From Irpex lacteus (lineage: Eukaryota > Basidiomycota > Agaricomycetes > Polyporales > Irpicaceae): 64,000 nucleotides of DNA. The stretch lies in NCBI GenBank assembly GCA_001986395.2, contig MQVO02000003.1, positions 496,001-560,000 of the forward strand. Direction: 5' to 3'. The translations under genes and the position numbers were made by a program. Shown piece after piece: positions 12,184 through 24,161 of the stretch. Position 1 is the stretch's first letter, and every line of letters starts with the position of its first letter. The notes under the pieces are model-generated. The model worked only from the letters and a program-made list of their open reading frames with translations. It made no database searches and had not been told where the DNA came from.

Positions 12184-13267
12184 GGAGCAGAGCTTATTTG
12201 ATTGATAAGCTTGTGAGTATATGCGCATGCGGGACATGTCGTACACAGCACTCACCTCTATCAGGTGTGCCCGGCTTGCTACCTGACGCGGACGGTCGAA
12301 TACTCAACCTCGGCCGCGGCAATATCATGATCCTCTCTTCCCTGGGTTCACCCCCGTTCTTGGTTTCTTTCTCTTTTCTCTCTCTCTCTCCACGGACATG
12401 GTCTTCCCTATGCCATCTTCTCGTTATGCTTCATATCATTCGTCTTCCTGTACCAATATTCTTATTCCTATTCCCTTCGTCCTGACGGCCTCTGCATCCC
12501 ACCGCGTACTCTCGATATAATCTCCACTAGTTTCACCTATAGTCTCATCATGTCTTTCACGAGTAACGGTACTCGAATGTGATATACATTCTAAGTTATT
12601 CACAGTCTAGGGTCATAGGACGTTAGTGCTTCGCGTTGGGTGAATCGACGACTGTGACATACCTCATTTACCGAGTGATTGTCAGGTAAGCAGCACAAAG
12701 TCGTCTCGAGTAAGAGGGTTCAAGAATTTCGAGTCACTTGTACTCTACTGCGGCACACTAGCGGATATAAGTAACCCTCCACCATCCAGCACACCACCAA
12801 CCTGACAAAACGCGTCAAGGAGTCAGAGATTCAGCCTGAGCGTCTTAGGCCTACAAGTCTGTATACGTTCGACGACGGACTGGGATGGTGGTGGTAAGCA
12901 GACAAGATACGTCGGAGGCTCGTCGACATGATTGGGAGAAAAAAATTCAAGTTGGAGGCAGGAGCCATCTGGTTTTGCAAACCCTGCGAGCTCTTCACAT
13001 CTCTCTTCACATCCATCAGCCCGGGCCTTTGATCATCTTGCTATATCTGGAAGGTGCGTGAGCCGAGGATGTGGATTTCACCGCTGAGCGTCTATTGAGA
13101 GGATGATGGGTTCATTGGCACGACAGGTGCAGAGGTTTATGTGGAACATACAAGTCTGAGGTAAACAAGAAGGTCAGTAAATTCTCTTCCTGAGCAAAAT
13201 TCATATAATTTGAGCTGAACGTTTACTTTACTGCCCTACAGCGTCGTAAAGACCATAGCCAACAATC
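12184..13267. other. Long intergenic region, no gene found
   Basis: About 1.1 kb. A pyrimidine-rich block near 12350-12500 resembles the MAF1 3' UTR. The remaining sequence has only short open frames without conserved words, and no tRNA B-box was found. The last 250 bases are probably the promoter of the next gene. Confidence 0.4.
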
Positions 13268-14344
13268 ATGCCGCTCCCTAAGTTCTCGAATCCGCATCTC
13301 TTGAGCGGGGCAACGCAGACAGTCTCTCGAGCGGACATCTATGCAGAGCACGACGTATCTGGAGAGGTATACATCGATGACAACGCACAAGACGACGTGT
13401 TGGCTCTCGAGGGACTGCTGAAGCGATCCCTGGGAGACTTTCAATTCGATCCCGTTACTCCCAAGACAGAAGAGCGCAAGCACAAGCGACGGAAGCTCAA
13501 GAAAAGCAAAGACATCCAGGTTGCAGACGAAGATGAAGATGAAATTGTTTGTGAGCTTGCACTTCGCTTTGAGAAGCCCGTTCACGGCCTTATGATTGTG
13601 TAGCATTCAGACTGTTCTCAAACGCTCCTCCCAAATCCGTATCTCTGAAACCGAAACCAGCTCCAGAGGTAAAGTGAGTATACAATGGCACCATACTTTA
13701 TTTTATTTCTAACGGATATCTATAGAACTGTAGAACGTTCGTATGAAGACGACGACGCAGAAGCTTCTCGTCGGGCTGAACGAGCTAAGGCGGTGGCTGT
13801 TGATTTCGACTGGATATTAGAACAATCTCGACAGCCAGCATATGTTAGTACATCAACCTGTGTGCTATTCTGGGGTGCGCTAACCCCCTCATTACAGCCA
13901 TTGCGCCTACGAAACGACAAGATTATCCATGCCACACTCGACGCTCAAACTGGACCTCTCCCTGCGCTCCTGGTCGCGGAATTGCCCAAATCTCCGCTCG
14001 GTGAACCACAACCACAACTCACCTCGCTCAAACTACCTGAAAAGGAGCGTCCGAGCCCACACAATTTCCCCGCAGACAAGATCTGCTGTCCCGTCATCTC
14101 TGTCCACGAGCAAAACAGCCCCGACTCGGATACCCAGGGAAAGAAGCGGAGGAGAAGGCGTAAAACACGCGAGGCTGTAGCGAGACAGCCTCCGTCGTTC
14201 TTCAGACCTTTGCGGGAATGGGGAGGTAAGAGTGCGGGTTATGCGATGGGCTATGAGGGGAGTCGGAGTGTGCCTGTTGGGAGCACGAGGCAGTGGAGGT
14301 ATAGACGGGATGGTATGCGCTCCGGGGTGATGTCAAAGTGGTGA
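13268..14344 (+). CDS. Unrecognised basic protein, possibly nuclear
   Basis: I do not recognise a named domain. The ATG opens an exon encoding MPLPKFSNPHLLSG, an acidic part (DADEDEDE-like) and a basic cluster KHKRRKLKKSK that could be a nuclear localisation signal. Short introns (about 13550-13603, 13675-13726, 13842-13897) join in phase to FRLFSNAPPKSVSLKPKP, a charged helix SRRAERAKAVAVDFDWI, and a C-terminal part with a second basic run KKRRRRRKT followed by SAGYAMGYEGSR near the end. Composition and two basic clusters suggest a nuclear or nucleolar role, but this is inference only. The stop is TGA at 14342-14344. Confidence 0.7.
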
Positions 14345-14635
14345 CGTGGTTCACGGCGTGTAGTGGTTACTCAACGTAATGAGTATTCCTACTATGTACG
14401 ACTACGTATATGTACTGTAGCATGCTGGCGATAGTTATACAGCTGAACATGGTCATTACACTGTTTATATACTGGTAATAGTACTCGGTATGTAGCGAAT
14501 TGTAGACGCATTACCTATATAACCTTTCAAAAAGATAGCGACTGAGCAAAGATGGTATAAATTGATAAATCCGGACTCGGACTGTGGATGAAAAGCAAAG
14601 GAATAAGTGCGAAATATCGAAAGAATGTGTATGAT

Positions 14636-16340
14636 CTAATGGATAGGATTCCTTGAATTTTGCTCGCCGACGAGCTGATCTGCAAACTTGATGTTCATAA
14701 GGGTCTCGATGGTCACCTGAGGGCCCTTTTCTTCGGTGACACCAGGGCGTGCAGCCCCGCGATTCAACCAGAGCCACTTGTAGCCAAGATGGTACTTGAT
14801 AGAGGATCCCCAGCGGAGGGCGAGACCTTCCGTACCAGCGGTTTTGTCGTCCTCTGCAGAGTCCCAGCCGGGCCACTCGTAATAGCGCGGTCCAGGCAGA
14901 CAGTTGCTATAAAGTACGCTTTAGCCACAGACTTCAGACAGCCCGATGGAGACGACTTACAAGTGAACGAGTTTCGGACGGATAACTTCGCCCTGATGAG
15001 GCGTCGCCCAAGTATGCGATTGAATCTTCAGCTCATCTTCTTCCGTCGCATCGTCCTGTCCAGGGAGCATATTCGTGATATACATATCCGCCAAACAACT
15101 AGAGATCTCCCAGTCGTAGTGCAAATGCGCAAACATCCCCTTCTCCGCTTCTTCCTCGCTATTCATATACTTGATGATCGCCCACCAGAACGTCTGGTCG
15201 CCGAGCGCGATCTCTTCGTATTTTCCACTTTGCTCGCTGGGAGGCCCAAAGAGAGCGCGGAAAGCTGGCGGCGCGTATGCGGGGAGACGGGGCGTCGCCG
15301 AGCGGTAGTACGAGGAGTCCATGAGTCGTAGTCGGCGGAGGGCTTCTAGATCCAAGAGCATGACGCAAGAGCAGATCTTGTTGGCGTCGAACCACTGCGG
15401 GGCGAACATCTCTGGGTGGGTTGGCATCGAGATGACGGTAGTTGAGGGGAGCGTGTGTTGGAAGTGGTCCCATAGGAGGTATGGGTCTGAAATGAAGTAG
15501 GCATCTGTGTCGACGAAGACTGCTTTCTTGACTGAGGGAGGGAGAATCTCGTGAATGAAAAGCTTCATCAAGCCAGCTGAACAGCGCCGAAAATAACCAA
15601 GTCACTAGAATGAGTGATCGGTGAAAGGAGACCGTTGCAGAAGAAACTCACGAGTGCCGGCGGCATGACTTGTATGGATGGTCCCTTCACGTTCAATCCT
15701 ATCCAACATATCCTGCCAGGTAGGCCTGTAGAACCTGAAAAGTATGTTGTATCGTGGTCGCTTGACCAATGCCAGTCGTTTCTCGAGATACACTTGCGCT
15801 TCTTCGTTGCAGATAATGTGAATGTCCACCGGCCCGGAGGTATACATTAGAATTGACTGATCAACGGAGTAAGTGCCTATCACGAATAGGCAGTCGAAAA
15901 GCTATGCGGTGACGTACCTTGAGCAAAATTGCACCCTCTGCTGCTGAGTCCTCTCCCCATATAATCAATGAGAATACCATGGGATCTGGTGTACCTGCAA
16001 CGATCTGTGTCGTGGGTTCTGGTGACGTTTTGTCTTGTGATGGTGGCGGATAATTTGGGTGTGCTGGGATCACAACTGGTGGCTGTGGCGGATGGTCATG
16101 GAAGACTACATCATTGTGGTGTCCAATGGCAGGCGGAGGTGGCGGCGAGTCGACACCAATTGTTTCGGAATAAGGAACGCTGCTTTCGCCATTGAAAGCA
16201 AAGTATCGCAGTGGCAGCGCAATGAGGACCAGGAGTCCAAGAAAAGTCAGCTGTTTGAGTAACAGTGGTCTTCTATTACACTCTCTGGCTTTCGTTCGCC
16301 ATGATGGAATGAACGGCGCGCGAGCGTCCACGTCCGACAT
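14636..16340 (-). CDS. Type II membrane glycosyltransferase (GT8/LARGE-like)
   Basis: Probable Golgi glycosyltransferase using a nucleotide sugar and a metal ion; donor and acceptor are unknown. The ATG at 16340 starts MSDVDARAPFIPSW, followed by basic residues and one transmembrane anchor (about residues 25-42, TFLGLLVLIALPLRYF), then a Pro-rich stem. The catalytic part has SILMYTSGPVDIHIICNEE, and FVDTDAYF supplies the DxD metal-binding motif. Later words are FDANKICSCVMLLDLE and LGDQTFWWAIIKY, as in GT8-like folds. Four exons are read on the minus strand; the last begins NCLPGPRYYEWPGW and ends at TAG 14636. This order matches family proteins with a single GT domain. All expected parts are present. 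Confidence 0.82.
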
Positions 16341-16458
16341 GTCTGTTTCGGTCTTTCTGTCAGTTGGGGAGTGAGAGAGCAGGAATAGCGACGCACCCTG
16401 AAGAAGACAAGTAGATAGGAGGTTGTGGTTATAAAGCAAGCCACGTCGTGCCTAGCAG

Positions 16459-17147
16459 TCAAAAAGTTGGTCTAAACGCGACTAACAAACGAAGATCATT
16501 GTACGCGAGCGCTACTGTCTTCGGTGATCGGATTTTTGACAGAGTACTTAGCCTTACTTTAGCGATTTGAATGCCAGGCAACCATCGGCGAAACTGTAGA
16601 AGACAGCGAGCGGTGAGTTTGTGGGGATGATCATCGACCAAAAGCCAGAGAATTGTCAAAAACTCTGTGTCATCTACGGACAAGATCTTGCCTCCAGTTA
16701 TCGCGAGCTTGACTTTGAGCTTGAAATTTCGATGTCAGTAAAGACTCCGAGATCTAATGTTCACGATGCTGAGCTAGGGACAGTTAAACTTGCCTGGACC
16801 ATCTCTGCTCTGGCCCATCGAGGTGAGAGCAAAAACAATTCGAGATTCTAGTTGGTCGCCTACCTTTAAGTAAAAGCCAAACGGATCTCGCGGATGGAAG
16901 TCGCGCAGATACGCATCAGCCGATCGCTGGTTTTCAAATGAGCCGAATTCGTGTGGCCCGAAGGCGGCATGGGAAGCTGTCGTCTCTTGCCTCCATGAGA
17001 AAGTATCTACTTACCGACCCGGGATCCAGTACAGAGATGTTGGATAAGCTCTCCCATCCTGTCGAACATACTTTCAAGCATACTTGTAGCGTGGTCTTCT
17101 GAACCGGAATTGCCCGAGTGCTGGACGACATATCTTAGTACCGTGAC
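16459..17147 (-). CDS. Orphan multi-exon gene, partial model
   Basis: I do not recognise it. On the minus strand, splice-like signals join three coding pieces in phase: one ending TSMLESMFDRMGELIQH, one with HAAFGPHEFGSFENQRS then YLRDFHPRDPFGFY, and one starting LKVKLAITGGKILSV and continuing to HKLTARCLLQFRRWLPG. The last piece stops at 16459. The start is not found; weaker coding-like sequence continues upstream to about 17480. The charged, soluble composition gives no hint of function. It may be a decayed gene, since upstream pieces do not join cleanly. Confidence 0.35.
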
Positions 17148-18557
17148 CTACATGCAGCAGTAACGCATGGTATGTAAGGTGCGTTGTTCTACCTAATATG
17201 GTCACAGACTTCTAGACTTCTTGACCCACAAGATGTAGCTGTCACGTCCGATATTAGTGTGGTATACAACTCCGATTGCTTCACGAAGACTGAAATCAAA
17301 CGCGTTAAGCATGGGCTTCCAGCGGTCGGAAACACAGCTCGGACTACACAGCATTGGAACTTGAACTGCATAGAGAAGTGGTGAAGATGCTGCCATACTG
17401 ACTGGATATTGCCGAACCTTGAGGGACCTCTACCCACGTCTTCTACTACAGCATCTCGCTTGGTTACAGGCCCCACTGTTCTAGCTAGTCAAGCGGCGGC
17501 AGTCGTCAGAACACAAAAACTATGTATGTAAGTGGAGCTTTACGTGCGTGTACACTCATGGCTTATCCACATTTCTCAGTACTGCCAGGGCACATGAGAA
17601 GATGGTTGTGCTATAATACCAAAGAAATGAAGAAAGAAAATCCAGCGCAGCAGTATGACCGCACAATGCCCTATTTGCGAATGTTCCTCGTACAGAAGAA
17701 TTGCTATGACGGAGGCGCATCATGTAGGTATCAACGGCAGAATCTCACAGGACAAATTGCTCGGCGCTGTTGAACTGATTCCTGACGCAATTGTCGGTGC
17801 ACGAGTCGTCCTTGAGGCGTTAATATCACTGCCATGCCGTATGGAAATGAATTCACGTCGTCGCGTCCGGTGGTATCAAAGTACAAAGGTAGAAGAAAAG
17901 CAACATGGCGATGAAGGCTCTGACCTCATGTCATGTCTTCGTTAATGTGAGTTGTCGCCGCTTCCGCGTCGTATCATCCTGTGGATACTGACATGAGACC
18001 TTTAGGTTCTAAAGCTAGAATATCTCTGAGACCTCAGCTCCGAATTTCTAGCTGCACGTCGAACGGAAAAACAAGGTATTCATGCATCTTTATCGAGGTC
18101 ACGCTACGTTATATTCACCGCGTCTGCTGTTTTACAGATGAAATAATCACACCACGCGCCCCGACCTATCTTCGTCGGTCCGTCTCATTTGTCAAGAAGC
18201 GAACGGACCCGCCATACTATTCTCCACTCAATATGGAGCCACATCCATCAGTTCATCGTTTTATACTCCAGCCGCCATGTTGACAATGTACGTACACACC
18301 CACGTCCAGGGTCGGGTGGAGTATCTGTCAGTGCGCATACGACCATAGAACCGTCGTGCTCCATGGTGACAACGTACGCACAGGGCGGCCTGCGGAGAAG
18401 ACGGGTGCCTAAGGGCCAGGAGAGTATATATATCGAGCTGGTCGACCTTAGCGATTCAGCAAGCCACAAGCCAACCAGCCAGTGGAAGTCTTCAGCGAAA
18501 CGCACCGCCAGCAGATTACTACCCCCCAAATCAACCACCATCTTCCCTCCTATCAAC
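17148..18557. other. Long region upstream of the hydrophobin
   Basis: About 1.4 kb with only short, unconvincing open frames on both strands. Part (17190-17480) may hold further exons of the orphan minus-strand gene. The last several hundred bases are the likely hydrophobin promoter. Confidence 0.35.
18425..18432 (+). promoter_or_regulatory. TATA box of the hydrophobin gene
   Basis: A clear TATATATA lies 126 bases before the hydrophobin ATG. This spacing fits a fungal TATA element with a leader of about 100 bases, and strong TATA promoters are usual for abundant secreted proteins such as hydrophobins. Confidence 0.6.
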
Positions 18558-19022
18558 ATGTTCGCCTCTATCGTCGGCTTCACCATGCTTGCCCTCCCGA
18601 TCCTTGCTGTCGCCACCCCCACTCCTGTTGCTCGTGGTGATGCAGGCTCTTGCAACACCGGGCCTATCCAGTGCTGCAACTCCACTGAGATGGTAAGCAT
18701 GATTCATACTTGAATATACCAGTGTGCATAGCTAACAAGATTCTCACTTGAACCAACAGGCCAACTCTGCAGCGGGTTCCGCCCTCCTTGGTTTACTTGG
18801 CGTGGCCTTGCAGGATGTGAACGTCATGCTCGGCCTCGGTTGCTCTCCCATCAGCGTCGTTGGCGTGGGCAGTGGCTCCGAATGCAACGCCAGCCCCGTC
18901 TGCTGCGAGAACAACAACGTCGTGAGTATATAGTGCTTGGCCACGCTGGCAATTGATGGCTCATTACATTCCGTGAACAGGGGGGCCTCATCTCTATCGG
19001 CTGCGTCCCGGTCTCTCTCTAA
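18558..19022 (+). CDS. Class I hydrophobin
   Basis: Small secreted amphipathic protein that assembles into films at air-water interfaces and coats aerial hyphae and fruit bodies. Three exons (18558-18692, 18760-18921, 18981-19022) join in phase 0 to 112 residues. Residues 1 to about 19 form a signal peptide (MFASIVGFTMLALPILAVA). The eight-cysteine pattern is complete: C-x6-CC-x32-C-x13-C-x5-CC-x12-C-x5. The long CC-to-C spacing and the short tail are those of class I rather than class II. The product ends GCVPVSL before TAA. Intron positions near the first CC pair and before the last cysteine are common in mushroom hydrophobins. Confidence 0.96.
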
Positions 19023-19287
19023 GAGCGCACGAGTCCACGCGCCAGATCGTACGCAGAAGTGACGCGTCGAAGGACATTGAACGTTGAATTATCGAATGTA
19101 TACGTACCGAATTGAACGTTGTTTGTTTGTACCAGTGTGCCTCACGAAACCTTGTATGCGAATGAGTCCGATATGCATGAGCGTTGATAAACCCAGAACG
19201 ATACATGAGAGCAACTGAAAGTGGAACATGACGGCAGATGAGGTACAAGATAAACGGATATGCGGCTGAAAGACTGAAGTCGAGCTA

Positions 19288-20698
19288 TTACTCCGCCGAT
19301 TTCGGCTTCTTTTTCTGCAAAGGAAAGTTAACATCAATAAGGATGTGCTGTTTTTCATTGAAAGCAGAGTCTAGACACGTACATATGCGACCGCGTCAAA
19401 GTCGTATTTGATACCGGCCTCCTCCAGCTTACGCTTTTTCTGCGCCTGACGCTTGATCAGCCGCTTTTCGGCCTTCTCCTGCTGCTCTTCCGTCCGTTCC
19501 TATAGTTTCAAAAGCGTTAGATAAGGGCGAGATAGGCTTTGGACCATGTACCAACCTTGTTATGCTTAACCCGGGCGACACGAGCGTTAGGTATTGCCCG
19601 CCACTTCCTGTTGGCACCGACCCACAACTCTGGGTGGACCTCATCCTTGGGGATCACTTTGCACGTAAGGATGTGCCCCATGAGAAGGTAGTTGTCCATC
19701 GTCTCCGCGACGATCTGGGCTACGGAGGAAGAGTCAAATTCGATAAAAGCGTAGTGCTTTGAGCGGCCGGTCTATAGGGTGGTCATTTAGAGTAAGTTCG
19801 CGAGAGAGGGATGAGTTATCGTACCTTCTTGTTACGAGATAATCGTAGACGCGTCACGTCTCCGAACTGCGAGAAATACGCTTTCATTTGTGTCTCGTAG
19901 AAACCGTGGGGTATCCGGCCTAGGTAGATAACACCTCGGTCTGCGGTCTACCAAGATGACGTTAGTGCAAGGACACGGTACAAGCAATAGCACACATACC
20001 GGCTTCTTCTTCGCTTTCTCGAGTTTCTGCTTCACAATGGCATTGTCCTTGGCTATCGTGGGGAGTTTCGTGACTTCAATGGGATCGGGGTCCGCGTTCA
20101 TTTCATCGTCAGAGGAGTCGGCATCGTCTGTCGAGAACCCGAATAAATGAGCCTCTTCTTCGTCAGACCCGTCCTCCTTCTCCTCAGCAGACTGCTTCTC
20201 CTCATCCTCATCCTCTTCAACAGGGGAAGCCGCCTTCTTGGGAGATCGAGTTTTCGGTGCAGCTGCTTTTTGTGGTTTGTCGGCAGACTTTCCTGACTTC
20301 TTCGGCTTCGAGCTCTGCGCCTCTGCCTCTGAATCCTCAGCATCACTCTCCTCTACCATAACTTCTTTCCCCTTCTTCGCCTGTGACTTGCTCGCCTTAG
20401 ACCCCTTCTTTATGTCTGCCGTTGCCTTCTCTGCCTGCGTCGCATTTTCGTCGTCCTCAACTGCGGGCTTAGAAGCCTTCTTCGACTTCTTCGCAGGAGA
20501 GGGGACCTCTTCCGTAGATACGACGGCCGCGCTTTTGCGCTTTCCTTCCGCCTTTTTACTTGGAGCTGGCGCTTCTTCCGCCGTTGTGGCTTTCACTTTT
20601 TGCACCTTTTGCAACAGCGACTTCGACGCTGGTGCCTTCGGCTTTACAGAACTGATAAGTTTAGCCTTTGTGGGTTTCTCCGTCGTTGCCTTGGCCAT
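19288..20698 (-). CDS. NOP15: Nop15/NIFK-like nucleolar RRM protein
   Basis: Ribosome biogenesis factor of the pre-60S particle, binding near ITS2. The long N-terminus (first exon, about 19990-20698) is Lys/Ala-rich with alternating basic and acidic blocks, as in disordered nucleolar proteins. The single RRM follows with [14 protein letters not shown] (RNP2 region), [29 protein letters not shown] (RNP1) and [19 protein letters not shown]. These words match the Nop15/MKI67-interacting family. The tail [17 protein letters not shown] is basic and helical, ending KKKPKSAE and TAA at 19288. Four introns. The start at 20698 is the first ATG of the long frame. The gene is divergent from CDC16 with 229 bases between start codons. 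Confidence 0.88.
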
Positions 20699-20927
20699 GG
20701 TTAGATGAGATGGTATGGTATGAAGTAAGAAATACGAGTAACACAGGACACAGGCTCGCCGCGTCCAAAATTTCTGTTAGGCGCACGGCGTTGTGGCGTC
20801 GCCCAATTTGGGCATAACTTGTTTGGCAAGAGCTTTTGATCCAAACAACGCCTGGCGTGACTGGCCACAGCGTGTTAGGACCTCCATCATTGCCTGCTCG
20901 TCGCCTGCATAGTTTTTCTCTAAAATC

Positions 20928-23633
20928 ATGGACGAAACTCCTCCCCCTCATCATAGTTTTGCTATTCCAGCGATACCAAATTTGCCGACGCCATCCAGTT
21001 CGCGGCCTCGCCACTCAATCGGCTCCTCATTCTCCTATGGCCCTCAGTCATTGGTCGACTCTCTCACTGAAGGAAACTCAAGTCACATAGCGTCGAACCC
21101 AATACCGTTTGCGCTGGACCCTAATCGATCAATACTTCCTGCTTCGCCTTTCCGTTCATCCCCTGCGATCCCGCGAAGAGCCAAAGCATCGGCCAACAGG
21201 CATCCTCTTGCGAACGACACCACCGATGTTTTCCAGGACTCAGAACTCGAAGATGAGGAAGAGCGTGCTGGGTATGAGTGGGGCATGGTTGACAGGATGA
21301 GGCTTTGGCGACACGATGCCTTGATGCAACATTTGTACGAGACCGCCGCCTTTTGGGGAGACAAAATCGTCAGTTGGACAAGTACGTGTTTTTACGCGTC
21401 TTACACTACCAGTGCTCTTATACAGGATAGACGACCCAAATGACGCATTCTGGCTTGCTCAGACGTACTTCCAGACTCATCAGTACTCTCGTGCCGAACG
21501 ACTCCTCACCCGTCCATTCCCCACGAACCCTCCACCACCACCGCGAGCTGCCGGTCTATCGAATGCAGCTTTCAGACCATTTGGGAATGCCAAGGGCAAG
21601 GGCAAGGAAACTGAAATGTCGTTTTTCGCCTCCGAGCCTCTACACGAACCTCGCTTGCCTGTCGGTGGCCCTGGGGAGCTGTTCAATATCGCCAATGAAC
21701 AAGCGGATTCAGTATCCCGTCTTGTGGATATGAGCGTAGCGTGTCGATATCTGGCAGCACAATGCCAAGTAAGACAGGGCAAATGGACTGAGGCGACAGA
21801 GATGCTGGGAGAGGCCAATCCTTTCCGTGGGTCAGGCAGGAGTGGGCCTGCCATACCGAATATGGACGGTGGAATCAAGGTGTGTTTCCTGTTTGACATT
21901 GCATTCTGAATACTAATCGTGTCAAGATTGAAGCATCTATGTGTCATTTGCGTGGATTGCTCATGCTGAAGTTGAATCGCGGCGACCAAGCCAAGCACTG
22001 TTTTATGGAGGCACTAGCACTAGACGTAAAATGCTATGAGTCATTCGAGCAGTTGATAAGTGGAGAAATGATGACACCAAACGAAGGTTTGTGAAGTGCC
22101 GTATCGTAGTATCTGTCCTAACCGAAGCCTTCAGAGTGGGAGTTTGTGCAGTCGTTAGCATACAAGGAGCAGACACCCGCGGATGCCGAGTTCGTGAGGA
22201 TGATATACACCTCACGACTACGCAAGTACAAACACGGCGAGGAACATGCCATCGCCCGCCGTAAACTTGTCGAAGATTACGGCCTCGGCGACAACCCAGA
22301 CGTGCTCTATAGCTTCGCGGATGCCCTGTACTCCCAATTCAGGTGGGCAGATTGTCACGTAATCACAAGCAGGTGAGAGCTAATATTATTCCTTCGAAGC
22401 TGGTTGATTCAGACCGTTTTAGGATCCTCGGTTTGGTGTCTGTGCATGCACCTACAATGCCGCTGCATATAGCGTGTCTATACCATTTACCGCATCTGCA
22501 TTCCAAGTTGTTCATACTCGCACACGAGTTGGTCGAACGCGAGCCGGAATCACCGATTAGTTGGTATGCTGTAGGGGTCTGGTATCTTACCACCAAGAAG
22601 TGGTCAGAAGCTAGGACATATTTCAGGTATGTCATAGTCACCGGGTATCACTTCTAGTAACTTATGAGCTACGCATAGCAAAACCTCGCTTATGGACCCG
22701 CGGTTTGCTCCTGCATGGATAGCTTTCGCGCATACATTTGCTTTGGAGGGCGAGCACGATCATGCGGTCACTGCTTACTCGACTTGCGCCCGCATGTTCA
22801 CTGGGTACGCTTCACCGTCTTGGGGAATTGAGGTCAATGCTAATCTTGAACTAGATCTCATCTTCCTTTGCTGTTCATTGGCATGGAGCATATAGTCCTC
22901 TCAAATCTGCCTCTAGCGGATGAGGCGCTATTTGCTGCGCAGACGATGTGTGACAGTGACCCATTACTCGCCAACGAGCAAGGCGTGATGGCTTTCAACC
23001 ATGGGGAGTGAGTACCATAAATGTTTCACTTCGGCTTCTGAAATAACTGAACTCACGGTTCTCAGATACGAAAGAGCTGCTGAGCTGTTCCAACTTTCTA
23101 TCAACCTTGCACAGGTAACGCAAAGCTCAGAGATTGCATGGGCCACGCTGTACGTCAACCTAGGGACATGTTTCCGTAAACTAAAGTCAGTGAAATAAGC
23201 GTTATATGCTCGACTTTCCAGCTAAATGACGGTTGTAGACGATATCCTGAGGCCAAGACAGCCTACCAGCGTGTCCTGCAGCTCACCCCCCTAAACGCGA
23301 TCGCTCTAGGTTTCCTCGGGATGGTCCATCATCTCATGGACGAGCTCGACGACGCTATTCTCAGATACCACCAGGTGCGCAGGCCAACATAAATACATCA
23401 TTCGCGGGTATACTAACCTGACATGTTATTAGACATTGAGTATCGACCCAATAAACGGGCATATCATTGAGCTGCTTAACTCTGCACTGCAGAGTAATGC
23501 GGCGGCAGGGATTATGGGGCAGAAGGGGCTCCCGATGGGCGACGAGGAGTGGTCGAAGAAGATGAGGGAACATAGGAATAAGGGTAAGGACGTGGCGAGG
23601 TTGCCTAAAAGAGACGACGCAGTTGCCGTCTGA
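20928..23633 (+). CDS. CDC16: APC/C subunit Cdc16 (Apc6/Cut9), TPR protein
   Basis: Scaffold subunit of the anaphase-promoting complex, the ubiquitin ligase that triggers anaphase and mitotic exit. The N-terminal 100 residues are Ser/Pro-rich, then RMRLWRHDALMQHLYETAAF and NDAFWLAQTYFQTHQYSRAE start an array of tetratricopeptide repeats. Typical TPR words include ISWYAVGVWYLTTKKWSEAR, FAPAWIAFAHTFALEGEHDH, LYVNLGTCFRKLKRYPEAKT and AIALGFLGMVHHLMDELDDA. The order fits Cut9/Cdc16. At least seven short introns. The ATG at 20928 is the first of the frame; TGA ends at 23633 after KRDDAVAV. Confidence 0.92.
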
Positions 23634-24161
23634 TGTTCGAACAGTTCGACCGTTGGAACTGTCCTGTGTAACCGTGCGCTCTTTTCGACCAGAGAGACGG
23701 TGAAATACAGCGTTTTATGCTGTGTGCGTACAAATGCTTAGTATTGATACAAACTAATGTGGTGATACTTGACGTCGTCATAAATATGCCCGTGGGGAGG
23801 GTATCCCTAATCTCTATGGGATGCGTACAGAGCCTTGTTGCCTTCCCTTGTCGTGAGCCATTAATATTAATTTGAGTGCCAATGGTCGTCGAAATTGAAG
23901 TTTCTGAAGTCGAGTTGCTGTTCTCTTTCCGTTTTCGTTTTCGGCTGATATGGTGGCCAAGAGCGCGGACGTCAGCGAGCGGACGTAATAGCGCCAAGAA
24001 ACGACCTTGGTATTCATCGGCGCCAATCACTCACAGTGTCGTTGAGGTTGCAACTGGGAGTGTCCGAGATAGACAAACGATCTTCATCAATCCTGTCATG
24101 GTCGACAACAGAGACCTAAATATTAATGCATGATAGGGACGCCGCCATCACGTATCGTCTG
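23634..24161. other. Convergent 3' intergenic region
   Basis: About 530 bases between the tails of CDC16 and the DUF6534-like gene. The reverse strand carries open frames, but their content is low in conserved words. Nothing definite is seen. Confidence 0.4.

Noticed and set aside
11626..12255. 209-codon minus-strand frame across MAF1
   Set aside because: It lies opposite the acidic part of MAF1 and shows no domain; MAF1 is an unambiguous match.
12600..12720. Possible small structured RNA near TCTCGAGTAAGAGG
   Set aside because: Only a weak stem could be drawn by eye and no box motifs (A/B boxes, C/D box) were found.
17655..17945. Plus-strand 96-codon frame with MTAQCPICECSS
   Set aside because: The CxxC word hinted at a zinc finger, but no further Cys/His pairs follow and no exons join to it.
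20238..20708. Long open frame on the plus strand opposite the NOP15 first exon
   Set aside because: It is the mirror of a Lys/Glu/Ala-rich coding exon; the composition (Phe/Ser-rich) follows from codon complement, and the RRM gene on the other strand is well supported.
23605..24030. 141-codon minus-strand frame between CDC16 and the DUF6534 gene
   Set aside because: The sequence has simple Lys/Arg and Ser/Thr runs with no family words and covers two convergent 3' ends.
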